A stretch of 64,000 nt of DNA from Pseudomonadota bacterium (GCA_020161405.1 JAIUOD010000001.1:62001-126000); one strand, 5' to 3'. Counted from the first letter of the stretch, positions 52,381 to 61,389 are shown. Made by a program: numbers and translations. The notes: generated by a model not told the origin, from the sequence alone.

Positions 52381-53511
52381 ATGATTTCTTTAATTGCCGA
52401 TAATTTGCAAGAAGCAATGCATGAGGTTAAGTCACGACTTGGCCCGAATGCAACCATTGTTTCTTGGCGGAATTTGGGCGATAAAATTGAAGTTACCGCC
52501 ACTTCTAATGAAACCAAATCACAAGGTTTTGAAGAAGGCCGCGATGGTTTTGCCCAAACTGGCCTAAGCCCACGTTATGATGTTTTTAAACATGAAGAAG
52601 AATTACAAGCCAAAGAAAAAGCGGCATTAAAAGCATCACTTTTGCAACAAGCGCAAAAAATTAAATCAGCGCCAAAAGATAAGCCGTCAAAATCGCACGG
52701 CATTGATAATTTGGTTAAGGCAAAACCAACCAAGACCAGTGTTGCACAATCCGCAAAGCCAAAAGAAAAATTACATGATTTAGTGCCAATTTTGGCAAAA
52801 TCTGGCCTTTCACTAAAAGAAATAAAACCTTTCGCGCAATATTTAAAAGATAAAAATGCGCGCGAAACTTTGATTGATCTTTTGGATAGTGAATTTAGCT
52901 TCAAACCAATTCAAAGCGCACCCACTAATGCTATCGCCCTTGTTGGCCCCGCAGGTTGCGGCAAAACCATAACGGCAGCAAAACTTGCGGCGCGTGCCCT
53001 AAGTGCGGATGCCGAAGTATTGATAATTTCAACCGATACCGAACGCCAAGGCGGGGTCGAGCAATTGAAAATGCTTGCCAAAAAACTTGGCTGTGGCTTT
53101 AATTATGCCGATAATTCCAACATTGCCCGTAACCTCATTGATTCAGGGATTGGCGCGGGTAAGGTTGTTATAATCGACTGCGCAGCGGCAACACCAATTG
53201 AACCAGCTTCAATGCGCGTCTTACAAAACCTGATTGAAGACACAAAGGCCGAACCCGTTTTTTGCGCCCCCTGCGATTTTCGCCATGATGATTTACGCGA
53301 TTTGGCAATTGGCTTTTATGAAATTGGCGCCAAACGCGCAATCCTTACACGCTTTGACTTAACCAAAAGGCGCGCAGGCTTTATAAACGCCTTTCACGGC
53401 CTTGAATATTCCTTCGCCCAAGCCAGCGCCAGCCCCTTCATAGCCGGCGGCCTTGTCCCCGCAAGCGCCAAAAGGTTAGCAGGCTTTATTTTGGATGCGT
53501 GGGAAGAATAA
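52381..53511 (+). CDS. flhF: FlhF-like SRP-family NTPase with altered G motifs
   Basis: This 376-residue protein has the FlhF order: an N-terminal B domain (MISLIADNLQEAMHEVKSRLGPNATIVSW), a lysine-rich linker (about 70-135), an N domain and a G domain. The P-loop is intact (GPAGCGKT, 189-196). However, the G3 motif reads DCAA (266-269) in place of DTAG, the FlhF DTYR-type motif reads DTERQGG, and G4 reads TRFD (323-326) in place of TKLD. GTP binding or hydrolysis may be altered. It lies 3 bases downstream of flhA; no flhG follows. Confidence 0.8.
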   Translation: MISLIADNLQEAMHEVKSRLGPNATIVSWRNLGDKIEVTATSNETKSQGFEEGRDGFAQTGLSPRYDVFKHEEELQAKEKAALKASLLQQAQKIKSAPKDKPSKSHGIDNLVKAKPTKTSVAQSAKPKEKLHDLVPILAKSGLSLKEIKPFAQYLKDKNARETLIDLLDSEFSFKPIQSAPTNAIALVGPAGCGKTITAAKLAARALSADAEVLIISTDTERQGGVEQLKMLAKKLGCGFNYADNSNIARNLIDSGIGAGKVVIIDCAAATPIEPASMRVLQNLIEDTKAEPVFCAPCDFRHDDLRDLAIGFYEIGAKRAILTRFDLTKRRAGFINAFHGLEYSFAQASASPFIAGGLVPASAKRLAGFILDAWEE

Positions 53512-53534
53512 TTAATTACCAATTTTGACACCCA

Positions 53535-53563
53535 AATGCTCCCCCGCTTTGCAGGGGAGCATT
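53535..53563. terminator. Hairpin downstream of flhF
   Basis: AATGCTCCCC (53535-53544) pairs with GGGGAGCATT (53554-53563) around a 9-base loop. It lies between the converging flhF and piuC ends. There is no clear T-run on either side. Confidence 0.5.
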
Positions 53564-53580
53564 AAGGAGAGTAATTAAAT

Positions 53581-54264
53581 CTAAACTTCCGCCCATTTCC
53601 TAATCAAATTATGATAGGTCGCGGTTAAAGCAATTATTTGTGGGCTTTTTGCGCCTAATTCCATTGTTAGTCTTTGGATGGATTGGTCGAGGTCGAATAA
53701 TATTGTGCGTTCGCCTTCATCGCGTATCATGCTTTGCATCCAGAAGAATGATGAAATGCGTGAACCGCGTGTTACTTCAGTGACTTTATGAAGGCTTGTG
53801 GATGGGTATAGGATACCAGAACCCGCCTCTAATTTAACTGATTGTGGACCAAATTGGGTTTCGATTATTAATTCACCGCCATCATATTCTTCGGGTTCGC
53901 TAAAGAAAATTGTCATTGATAAATCGGTGCGAATACGCTCCTTGGTGCCAATGACAGGGCGGATTGCATTATCAACATGAATGCCAAAACCATCGCCAAC
54001 ATCATATCGATTGAATAATGGCGGCAAGATTTTATGGGGTAATGCCGCCGATAGGAATAATGGATTCGTGCCAAGGGCAGATAGTATCTCATTACCCAAT
54101 TGTTCACGAATTTGGCTTTCGATTGCAATTTGCTTGTTTTGCTTTGCAAGGGCGGCCTGTGCACCCGATGTTTGATTGCCATCAATCCATTGACTGTCAT
54201 CAAGTAGGGCACGAATTTCGCGCACTTGGTCTTTGGTGAAAACTTCAGGAATTACAATTAACAT
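53581..54264 (-). CDS. piuC: PiuC/YbiX-type Fe(II)/2-oxoglutarate oxygenase
   Basis: This 227-residue protein is of the PKHD-type hydroxylase family (E. coli YbiX, Pseudomonas PiuC), an iron(II)- and 2-oxoglutarate-dependent oxygenase linked to siderophore use. The metal ligands are visible as FGIHVDNAI (H-x-D) and TSLHKVTEV, with the 2-oxoglutarate arginine in RGSRISSFFW. The start at 54264 has GGAGGT just upstream; a TTG 12 bases earlier overlaps that site. It lies 67 bases downstream of the siderophore receptor gene and is probably co-transcribed. Confidence 0.9.
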   Translation of the reverse strand: MLIVIPEVFTKDQVREIRALLDDSQWIDGNQTSGAQAALAKQNKQIAIESQIREQLGNEILSALGTNPLFLSAALPHKILPPLFNRYDVGDGFGIHVDNAIRPVIGTKERIRTDLSMTIFFSEPEEYDGGELIIETQFGPQSVKLEAGSGILYPSTSLHKVTEVTRGSRISSFFWMQSMIRDEGERTILFDLDQSIQRLTMELGAKSPQIIALTATYHNLIRKWAEV

Positions 54265-54331
54265 TAAGACCTCCAATATTCTTTTTCGCGCTTCCTATCC
54301 AAAAACCGCATAACACTTTTTGGGAAAAGCT

Positions 54332-56611
54332 CTAAAAATGCCAATCAAATGTAACACTGGCAGAACGCCCAGGCGCAACATAAACGAATGGTGAAGCCGA
54401 ACGATAAAGCGCATCATAATAAGTTTCATCAGTCAGGTTTTGAATATTAAATCGTAATTCTTTGCCCTTACCCAATTCATATTGCGCCATTAAATCAATG
54501 CGATTAAAGCCATCAAGATAATTTGTTCCTGCCGAATAAGTGCCGCCAAATTTCTTTGATTGTGAAATAAAAGTCCCACCAATGGCAAATTTTTCATTCC
54601 ATTGATATTTTGTGGTCAATGAAAAACTCATTTCAGAAACATTGGCAAAGCCTTTGCCAAGATTTTGTGAATTTGGATTTGTGCTTTCATCTGTTTTGGT
54701 TTCAAGCATACTAAAGCCCGAATAGACCGACAATTTCTTATTGATATTACCAGAGGCGGTAAATTCAACACCTTGCACACTTTGTTTTTCAAGATATAGG
54801 ACATTGCTAACTACCGATGGCACGCCCTTTCTATCCATTGCGAAAAATGCACTGGTTACGTCAAAATGACCATTTACATTAAACTTGCCACCAATTTCGA
54901 AAGATCGGTTTTCAATCGGATCAATCGCATTAGTTGATGTTGTGCAGCCGCCATATTCAACACCGGTTGAATCCAATTGTTCACATGGTGGGTTTTTTGA
55001 TGTGCCATAATTTGTATAGAGGCTTGCACTTTCAATTGGTTTATAAACCAGACCAAGATTATAACTTAAAAACTGACTATCCGAGCTTACAGGCGCGGCT
55101 GCAGGGTTTGAGTTGAAAGATACAGACCTTCTTGAAGTATCAAAATAATCTTGACGTGCGCCAATTGTTGCAATCCATTTTTCACCCAAATGAATTGAAT
55201 CAATGAAATAAAGTGCCTTCGTGTCGGTTTTAATATTGGTTTGTCCTGATTTTTGACGCCCATCAGCAGGCCAAGCAAGATAATAATCAGGATTTGCCAA
55301 CGATTGATAAACGTTGGGAACATTTCCACCACCCAAGACGGTGCATGTGCCTGAACCACATTCAAGGAATGAATAATTTATCATACGGGTTTTTTCGCGG
55401 CTTATTTCAACACCACCAACCAAAATATGTTCCAAAGCGCCTGTATTAAATTTTGTTCTTATACTGGTTTGATTTGTCACATAATCGGTTAATTGGTCAC
55501 GCGATGGCGATGAAAGCCTTACGGCTTGTTCGCCAATATTGGCGTTGGTTAGCGTATTGGCGGCATTTTTAATTGCCGCAGTCATAGTAATAATCCCACC
55601 GCCTGGTGCCGAAACTTGATATTGATTTGAAGTTTGCCCATAGCGCGTGATTGAACGTAATGACAGATTTTCACTAAATTGTTTTTCAACATTCAAAGTA
55701 TAAACATCGGAAAAAGTTTTGCCAAAATCACGATTTTTCAAGCCATAGAAATTTTCTTTGCGAACATTAATTGGCGCGCTATTGGCGGCATCCCATGCAA
55801 AGCCCCAATCTGGCATATAATCAGTGTTCAAATGATAATAATCGGCATTTATTTTAAGTGTGTCGCTTGGTTTATATAAAAGTGCCAAAGCAGCGCCAAA
55901 ACGCTTATTATATGTATGATCGCGCCCTGCAACACCACCATCATGGCCCATTAAATTAAGGCGAACTGAAATCTCATCATTTATAATTTTAGTTGCGTCA
56001 ATCGTTACGCGCTTTGTATCTTGTGTTCCAATTGTGGTTTCAACACTGGTGACATCATAGGCTTTTGGTTGTTTGGAAATAAGGCTTATTGCGCCGCCTG
56101 TTGTGCCGCGCCCGCCAAAGGTTGAAGATGGGCCTTTTAGGATTTCAATTTGCTGGGTTGCAAAAACCTCGCGCGAAGCCACACCAGGGTCACGCACGCC
56201 ATCAATATAAACATCATTACGCGCATCAAAACCGCGCACAAATATCCTATCACCAAAGGCATTACCGCCCTCACCTGTTCCAAGTGTTATGCCAGGTTGG
56301 GTGCGGAATAAATCACGAAATGTGCTTATACCCATATCATCAAGCAAATCTTTGGGCAGAATTTGAATTGATTTTGCCGTATCTTGCACAGATTCAACTA
56401 ATAATTCAGATGCGCTTTCTTTAACGCGATAAGGTGATTTACTATCGGCATAAGGATTATCTGTTTTTCGTTCACCACTAATAATCACAGTTTCATGTGG
56501 CGGCTTTTCATCGGCAAAAGCATAATTCACACCAGCCGAAGCACTTGTTAAAGCTGCAATTGCGCCAAAAAATAATTCAGTTCGTAAACCTTGTGGTCGT
56601 TTAAGCGACAT
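54332..56611 (-). CDS. Catecholate siderophore TonB-dependent receptor (Fiu-like)
   Basis: This is a 759-residue TonB-dependent receptor of the Fiu/PiuA class, which imports catecholate ferric siderophores. After a signal peptide (ending near NYAFA) it has HETVIISGERKTDNPYADSKSPYRV, a plug with KSIQILPKDLLDDMGISTFRDLFRTQPGI, GFDARNDVYIDGVRDPG, EILKGPSSTFGGRGTTGG, and a barrel ending SASVTFDWHF. GGGGAA before the internal ATG at 56611 suggests that start; an ATG at 56623 is possible. Followed by piuC as in other bacteria, and preceded by a Fur-like site. Confidence 0.9.
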   Translation of the reverse strand: MSLKRPQGLRTELFFGAIAALTSASAGVNYAFADEKPPHETVIISGERKTDNPYADSKSPYRVKESASELLVESVQDTAKSIQILPKDLLDDMGISTFRDLFRTQPGITLGTGEGGNAFGDRIFVRGFDARNDVYIDGVRDPGVASREVFATQQIEILKGPSSTFGGRGTTGGAISLISKQPKAYDVTSVETTIGTQDTKRVTIDATKIINDEISVRLNLMGHDGGVAGRDHTYNKRFGAALALLYKPSDTLKINADYYHLNTDYMPDWGFAWDAANSAPINVRKENFYGLKNRDFGKTFSDVYTLNVEKQFSENLSLRSITRYGQTSNQYQVSAPGGGIITMTAAIKNAANTLTNANIGEQAVRLSSPSRDQLTDYVTNQTSIRTKFNTGALEHILVGGVEISREKTRMINYSFLECGSGTCTVLGGGNVPNVYQSLANPDYYLAWPADGRQKSGQTNIKTDTKALYFIDSIHLGEKWIATIGARQDYFDTSRRSVSFNSNPAAAPVSSDSQFLSYNLGLVYKPIESASLYTNYGTSKNPPCEQLDSTGVEYGGCTTSTNAIDPIENRSFEIGGKFNVNGHFDVTSAFFAMDRKGVPSVVSNVLYLEKQSVQGVEFTASGNINKKLSVYSGFSMLETKTDESTNPNSQNLGKGFANVSEMSFSLTTKYQWNEKFAIGGTFISQSKKFGGTYSAGTNYLDGFNRIDLMAQYELGKGKELRFNIQNLTDETYYDALYRSASPFVYVAPGRSASVTFDWHF

Positions 56612-56628
56612 TAAATTCCCCATCTAGT

Positions 56629-56659
56629 TGCAAGTCATTCGCAATAAGCCGCTTCTTTA
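56629..56659. promoter_or_regulatory. Inverted repeat in the receptor promoter
   Basis: ATTCGCAATAA (about 56637-56647) and TTATTGCGAAT (56657-56667) form a perfect 11-bp inverted repeat, partly shared with the Fur-like site. It could be a second regulator site or an extended Fur array. Confidence 0.4.
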
Positions 56660-56683
56660 TTGCGAATAATTCTTAATTGCAAT
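56659..56683. promoter_or_regulatory. Fur-like operator of the siderophore receptor
   Basis: ATTGCGAATAATTCTTAATTGCAAT (25 bp, written here as ATTGCGAATAATTC plus TTAATTGCAAT) is a near-perfect palindrome of the Fur type (TGCxAATxATTxxxATTxGCA). It lies about 48 bases upstream of the receptor start. Fur binding here would turn the receptor and piuC on when iron is scarce. Confidence 0.65.
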
Positions 56684-56716
56684 AGGCAAATGTGTCACAG
56701 GTTGAGTTTTTTGCAT

Positions 56717-56750
56717 AAAAAAACGCGGCTTTTAATGCCGCGTCTTTTTT
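56717..56750 (-). terminator. Terminator of fliI-fliJ
   Basis: ACGCGGC (56723-56729) pairs with GCCGCGT (56737-56743), flanked by A- and T-runs. On the minus strand it follows fliJ by about 20 bases. It may serve the fiu promoter side as an insulator too. Confidence 0.8.
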
Positions 56751-56767
56751 TATTTTATTTTGAAAGC

Positions 56768-57178
56768 CTAAGCCCTGCGGGATCTTGTGATGGCAAATTC
56801 GTCCATAGTTTTTAATTCGCGTGCTTTTCTTTGGTCAATCGCATGTTGCGTGCGACGCTCAAACAAAGTTTCGAATTTCTTTTGTTCTTCAAATGCAATT
56901 TTCAAATCATCATCAAGCGCGCGCAATTGTTCACGAACACCGTCAAGCGATGCATTAACATTGGCTTTTTGCAATTTTACAGATTTGGTAAATTGATTGT
57001 ATGAAGACACATAATCATGATTAGTTTCCGCAATTTTGCGTTCTTTATCAACTTGAATATCTAAATCATCAAGTTGTTTCAAAAGGTCAGATTCAATTTT
57101 CTGAGCGGCCAAAATAAGCTTTTGAACGCTATCAACCTTATGCTTTGCTAATTTTATCAAAGTCTCTACTGACTTCAT
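56768..57178 (-). CDS. fliJ: Flagellar export chaperone FliJ
   Basis: FliJ is the coiled-coil stalk of the FliHIJ export ATPase. The 136-residue protein is almost entirely helical and charged, with a long coiled coil (TLIKLAKHKVDSVQKLILAAQKIESDLLKQLDDLDIQVDKE and the C-terminal FEEQKKFETLFERRTQHAIDQRKARE). It lies 90 bases downstream of fliI, on the same strand. The sequence is diverse in the family, so position supports the call. Confidence 0.85.
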   Translation of the reverse strand: MKSVETLIKLAKHKVDSVQKLILAAQKIESDLLKQLDDLDIQVDKERKIAETNHDYVSSYNQFTKSVKLQKANVNASLDGVREQLRALDDDLKIAFEEQKKFETLFERRTQHAIDQRKARELKTMDEFAITRSRRA

Positions 57179-57268
57179 TTGGCCCTCTAATCTTTACCCA
57201 GAATTATTGTTATTCCCAACAGTAACACAAGAAGGTTAAGAAAAAGCGCTTAAACTATTTGCAATTTG

Positions 57269-58597
57269 TTAATTAGACAGAATTTGTTGTAATCTTTCAA
57301 AAGTTTCAACAAAAGTGCTTCTTTCATTCTTGCCCTGCGATAGGAAAGTTTCCAATGGTTCGTTTAATTCTATTGCCCTATCAATTTTGGGGTCTGCGCC
57401 CTTACGATAAGCACCAAGGCGGATTAATTCTTCCATATCGGAATAATTTGCCAATGCGTTTTTGGCTTCTTTGATTAATTCGCGCTCATGTGGCTCGTGA
57501 CATTCGGGCATAAGACGTGAAACTGATTTTAGAATATTAATCGCAGGATAGCGCCCCCTATCGGCGATGGCGCGCTCCAATACCATGTGTCCATCCAAAA
57601 TGCCGCGCACGGCATCTGCAACTGGTTCATCATGGTCACCACCATCAACCAAAACAGTGAATAGACCTGTTATCGAACCGCTATTTCCATCTTGAAGCGG
57701 TACACCAGGGCCTGAGCGTTCTAATAATTTTGGTAATTCGGCAAATACGGTTGGCGTATAGCCTTTTGTGGTTGGCGGTTCACCCGCGGCAAGACCTATT
57801 TCACGTTGCGCCATGGCAAAACGCGTTACCGAATCCATTAAACAAAAAACTTGTTTTCCTTGGTCGCGGAAATATTCAGCAACTGCCATTGTTGTATAGG
57901 CAGCTTGGCGGCGTTTCAAAGAACTTTCATCGGAGGTTGCGACCACCAAAACCGAACGGCGCAAACCTTCTTCGCCCAAACTATCCTCGATAAATTCACG
58001 AACTTCGCGCCCACGTTCACCAATAAGGCCGATTACAATAACATCAGTATCTGCACCTTTGGCAAGCATTGACATTAAAACCGATTTACCAACGCCAGAA
58101 CCTGCGAAAATACCCATCCTTTGACCACGGCAAATTGCGCAAAACGCATCCATTGCCCGAACACCAGTTTCAATACGCGAACCAACACGGGTTCGATTTT
58201 GTGATGGTGGCGGTGAGCCTTTTATTAAGATTGATTCAACGCCATTTGATAAAGCACCCTTGCCATCAATTGCATTGCCAAATGCATCAATAATTCTACC
58301 AAGCCATGACATTGATGGTGAAATTGTTGGTGCAGATGGTTCAAAACTTAAAACCGACCCCGCCCTTAAGCCTTCAACCGCATCAAAGGGCATCATTAAT
58401 GCGCGCCCATCGCGGAAACCAACAATTTCAAGCCGTGCCAAACCTTGCGGCGTTTCCACAAAGGCGCGCGACCCAAGGCTCATGGCTTGGGGCGGGCCGA
58501 TTGCTTCAACTATCAAACCGTTAACGGCAGTTACCCTACCTTCATAATTTACAGTAGGTAGTTTATTAATGTCATTAACCAATTTATTAAGGCGCAT
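57269..58597 (-). CDS. fliI: Flagellum-specific ATPase FliI
   Basis: FliI is the hexameric ATPase that powers loading of flagellar export substrates. The 442-residue protein has the F1-beta-like fold. Walker A is FAGSGVGKSVL (about 164-174), Walker B is CLMDSVTRFAM, and VVATSDESSLKRRQAAYTTMAVAEYFRDQG is the characteristic stretch. The ATG at 58597 is chosen; an upstream TTG has little support. It diverges from ctrA across 249 bases and heads the fliI-fliJ operon. Confidence 0.95.
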   Translation of the reverse strand: MRLNKLVNDINKLPTVNYEGRVTAVNGLIVEAIGPPQAMSLGSRAFVETPQGLARLEIVGFRDGRALMMPFDAVEGLRAGSVLSFEPSAPTISPSMSWLGRIIDAFGNAIDGKGALSNGVESILIKGSPPPSQNRTRVGSRIETGVRAMDAFCAICRGQRMGIFAGSGVGKSVLMSMLAKGADTDVIVIGLIGERGREVREFIEDSLGEEGLRRSVLVVATSDESSLKRRQAAYTTMAVAEYFRDQGKQVFCLMDSVTRFAMAQREIGLAAGEPPTTKGYTPTVFAELPKLLERSGPGVPLQDGNSGSITGLFTVLVDGGDHDEPVADAVRGILDGHMVLERAIADRGRYPAINILKSVSRLMPECHEPHERELIKEAKNALANYSDMEELIRLGAYRKGADPKIDRAIELNEPLETFLSQGKNERSTFVETFERLQQILSN

Positions 58598-58662
58598 TGG
58601 CCAAATCAACTTTCTAAAACTGCAATCTAAGCAGTATTTTTTTTGATAAAAACGCTTGTCAC

Positions 58663-58786
58663 GATTCGCGAACTGTGATTCTTAACAAAATTAAATGATT
58701 TCTTACATTTTGCGCAAAAAAATTAACTTTTCTTAAACCAGACCGCGCAAAAGGTAAAAATTAATAATTCGTTTTTTGTGCGATTC
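58663..58786. promoter_or_regulatory. GANTC sites and CtrA-like boxes upstream of ctrA
   Basis: GATTC occurs at 58663-58667, 58677-58681 and 58782-58786; GANTC is the CcrM methylation site that controls Caulobacter ctrA P1. Between them lie TTAA-CTTTTCT-TAAA (58723-58737, one change from TTAA-N7-TTAA) and TTAACAAAATTAA (58682-58694). The region also serves fliI on the other strand. This combination fits methylation-timed and autoregulated ctrA transcription. Confidence 0.65.
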
Positions 58787-58810
58787 GCGCAAAATTGTTT
58801 TTTTTGGAGA

Positions 58811-58828
58811 CCCATCATGTTTGATGGG
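58811..58828 (+). promoter_or_regulatory. 5' leader hairpin of ctrA
   Basis: CCCATCA (58811-58817) pairs with TGATGGG (58822-58828), leaving a TGTT loop. It sits in the ctrA leader, 6-18 bases before the AGGGGG ribosome binding site. It could influence translation or mRNA stability. Confidence 0.5.
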
Positions 58829-58846
58829 CGCGTTAGGGGGTAAATA

Positions 58847-59542
58847 ATGCGTGTACTTCTTATTGAAGATGATCGTGCTACTTCACAGGCAATCGAGCTT
58901 ATGTTGAAGTCTGAAGGTTTTAATGTCTATACAACCGATTTAGGTGAAGAAGGCATCGACCTTGGCAAATTGTTTGATTATGACATCATCCTTCTTGATC
59001 TAAACCTTCCTGATATGAATGGTTTTGACGTACTTCGTACTTTGCGTAATTCACGCGTTGGTACACCTATCCTTATTCTTTCTGGCTCTGCTGATATTGA
59101 TACTAAAGTTCGTGGCTTTGGTGTTGGCGCCGATGATTATGTTACTAAACCATTCCACAAAGATGAATTGGTTGCACGTATCAACGCGGTTGTAAGACGT
59201 TCAAAAGGCCATAGCCAAGCAACAATCCAAACTGGTGATGTTGTTGTAAACCTTGACCAAAAAACAGTTGAAGTAAACCAAATGCGCGTTCACTTAACTG
59301 GCAAAGAATATCAAATGCTAGAGCTTCTTTCTTTGCGCAAAGGCACAACCCTTACCAAAGAAATGTTCCTTAACCACCTTTATGGCGGTTTAGATGAGCC
59401 TGAATTGAAAATTATTGACGTATTTATCTGTAAACTTCGCAAAAAACTTGCGGCTGCAGCGGGTGGTGCAAATTATATCGAAACCGTTTGGGGCCGTGGC
59501 TATGTTCTTCGTGACCCAACAGGCGACATGAAAGCAGCTTAA
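58847..59542 (+). CDS. ctrA: Cell cycle response regulator CtrA
   Basis: CtrA is the master regulator of the alphaproteobacterial cell cycle. It silences the replication origin and activates flagellar, division and methylation genes. The 231-residue OmpR-type protein has the acidic pocket ED8D9, phosphoacceptor D51 ([12 protein letters not shown]), and the switch region [11 protein letters not shown]. The winged helix includes [32 protein letters not shown] and [31 protein letters not shown]. It ends in Ala-Ala (KAA), as needed for ClpXP recognition. AGGGGG precedes the ATG. It stands next to fliI as in several alphaproteobacteria. Confidence 0.97.
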   Translation: MRVLLIEDDRATSQAIELMLKSEGFNVYTTDLGEEGIDLGKLFDYDIILLDLNLPDMNGFDVLRTLRNSRVGTPILILSGSADIDTKVRGFGVGADDYVTKPFHKDELVARINAVVRRSKGHSQATIQTGDVVVNLDQKTVEVNQMRVHLTGKEYQMLELLSLRKGTTLTKEMFLNHLYGGLDEPELKIIDVFICKLRKKLAAAAGGANYIETVWGRGYVLRDPTGDMKAA

Positions 59543-59585
59543 ATCTAATAATCTTTAGATTTAGATTTCAAAATTTTTATGCTTA

Positions 59586-59618
59586 AAAAAAGCGGCGATT
59601 ACCCCTCGCCGCTTTTTT
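59586..59618 (+). terminator. ctrA terminator
   Basis: AAAAAAGCGGCGA (59586-59598) pairs with TCGCCGCTTTTTT (59606-59618), a strong bidirectional terminator about 43 bases after the ctrA stop. Confidence 0.9.
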
Positions 59619-59679
59619 GTTGCAGTTAATAGCTTTCTTGTAACGAATCAAATGCTATAGTTTATCATACGGGGGCAGT

Positions 59680-60741
59680 ATGAAACGGTTTATTACGCTT
59701 GATTTTTATCGCGGTGTTGCGGCAATTTTTATTTTGTTTCGCCATGCATTGGAATTTTTGGGTTATAATCTTTATACTTCCTATCTTGCGGTTGATTTAT
59801 TTTATTTGATTTCTGGCTTTGTTTTTGTGCCTTCATCTGGTGATAAATTAATTGCGGGCAAAAGTGATGCATGGGGCGTTATTATCAATCGTTTCATTCG
59901 CCTTTATCCATTATATTTTGCATCAATAATATTATCGGGTGTATTTTACTATTTTGGCGCACATGCCAATGTAAACACCGCAGGAATGCCATATTGGCAG
60001 GCGTGGTTAATATCCCTTACAATGGGGCCAAATATTTTTGCGCCATATTTCATGTTCCAAATTAATGGCCCTGCATGGTATTTATTTGTTGATATGGTTG
60101 GGGCAATTTTCTTTGCTTTGACATATAAATATCTTAAAAATTGGATGCTTTGGGTTGTTGTTATTTTATCTGCAATTGGGCTTATCTATGGTGCATTCCA
60201 TTCTGATCCGCGCGGCGGGCTTGATTTGGGGTGGATAAAATCGAATTTAAAATATGGGTTCTGTCGTTTTACATTCTCTTTTACGCTTGGGGTTTTACTT
60301 TTTCGGATTTTGCGTAATGGCTTTTTTGAAAAGCAATATAATTTACCATTCGTTGGATTGGCTTTATGCGCAATGATGGGGCTTAGTTTTAGTATTACAA
60401 AAATCAACCATGATGCAGATGCCTATATTTCGCTATTTAGCGTTTTAATCCTTTATCCATTCTTGCTTATTGCGGGAACAAAAGTTGATTTTAATGGTAT
60501 TTTGGCAAAAATTACCGATTTTCTATCGCCAATTTCATATACAATTTATGTTTTACAAACCGCGTTTATAACCCTTGCATACTATTTTTGTAAGCTTGCG
60601 GGCGTTACAGCAAAACAAACGGCGCCATATTCGGCAATTGTCTTGATGGTATTTATGATTGGCTTTAGCATTTTCATGAATAAATATTATGACGCGCCTA
60701 CGCGAGCTTTAATGGCAAAATACCTTAAACCCAGACGCTAA
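59680..60741 (+). CDS. Acyltransferase family 3 membrane protein
   Basis: This 353-residue integral membrane protein is of the OafA/YrhL acyltransferase-3 family, which O-acetylates or acylates surface polysaccharides and other carbohydrates. It opens TLDFYRGVAAIFILFRHALEF, with the conserved catalytic histidine H22, and has about ten membrane helices. The family motif near the end of helix 2 (YLAVDLFYLISGFVF) is present. There is no SGNH domain. It is monocistronic, between the ctrA terminator and the next gene on the other strand; the substrate cannot be deduced. Confidence 0.88.
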   Translation: MKRFITLDFYRGVAAIFILFRHALEFLGYNLYTSYLAVDLFYLISGFVFVPSSGDKLIAGKSDAWGVIINRFIRLYPLYFASIILSGVFYYFGAHANVNTAGMPYWQAWLISLTMGPNIFAPYFMFQINGPAWYLFVDMVGAIFFALTYKYLKNWMLWVVVILSAIGLIYGAFHSDPRGGLDLGWIKSNLKYGFCRFTFSFTLGVLLFRILRNGFFEKQYNLPFVGLALCAMMGLSFSITKINHDADAYISLFSVLILYPFLLIAGTKVDFNGILAKITDFLSPISYTIYVLQTAFITLAYYFCKLAGVTAKQTAPYSAIVLMVFMIGFSIFMNKYYDAPTRALMAKYLKPRR

Positions 60742-60807
60742 AACATATAGTTTTTAACAGCGCACAATCGCCTAGACTTTGGAAATATATAGAATATTAA
60801 TTGCCAC

Positions 60808-61389
60808 TTATAAATCTGGCATATCAATTGAATAAGTACAGCCAACTAAGGTTTTATTCGGAAAAGCTGCCTTATTTTCAATATGACGTGTAATTGTTGT
60901 ATGTACGCGACCAATATCTTTTTCCTTAATGACAACATCTTTGATAATTTTTTGCCCGCTAAATAAATTATTTTCAGGGATTTCTTTGGCTTGTTCGGCT
61001 GTTAGCCCTAAGGATTTAACCAAATCTGCTTTTGATGGGATTGAGTTTTTAATACCTTCGGTTTGGGCAACTTTAGCAGCGTCAACATCACTTAATAAAG
61101 CAAATATGCCCGACCCACTTAAAATAACTGTAGAGGCATCAAACCCTGAAATATTAATTGGTTTTGGTAAACGATATTGGTTGAAAAATGGCGTTCCTGA
61201 ATCTTCCTGAACCCAATTATATGACTTAAAACCAATTGTTTCATCGCTTAAATTATAGGCAAAATCCGTATAATCATCAATATCAGATTTACAATTTATG
61301 AGATTTTCAACTTTAATTGAAACATCATCCGCAAAAGCAGTATTATTTAACAAAAAAGAGACTGATAATATAAAAAAGATTTTTTTCAC
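60808..61389 (-). CDS. Exported protein of unknown function
   Basis: This 193-residue protein starts at GTG 61389, behind AAAGGA, with a signal peptide (KKIFFILSVSFLLNNTAFA, cleavage after residue 20). The mature part has two cysteines (NCKSDI and VGCTYSI) that probably form a disulphide. I do not recognise the family. An upstream ATG would lie within prfA and lacks a ribosome binding site. It follows prfA by 10 bases, so the two are likely co-transcribed. Confidence 0.7.
   Translation of the reverse strand: MKKIFFILSVSFLLNNTAFADDVSIKVENLINCKSDIDDYTDFAYNLSDETIGFKSYNWVQEDSGTPFFNQYRLPKPINISGFDASTVILSGSGIFALLSDVDAAKVAQTEGIKNSIPSKADLVKSLGLTAEQAKEIPENNLFSGQKIIKDVVIKEKDIGRVHTTITRHIENKAAFPNKTLVGCTYSIDMPDL

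Noticed and set aside
37629..53511. Flagellar cluster as a type III secretion injectisome
   Set aside because: Genes for hook, hook-associated proteins, hook-length control and FlbD/SciP regulators are all present, so this is a flagellum.
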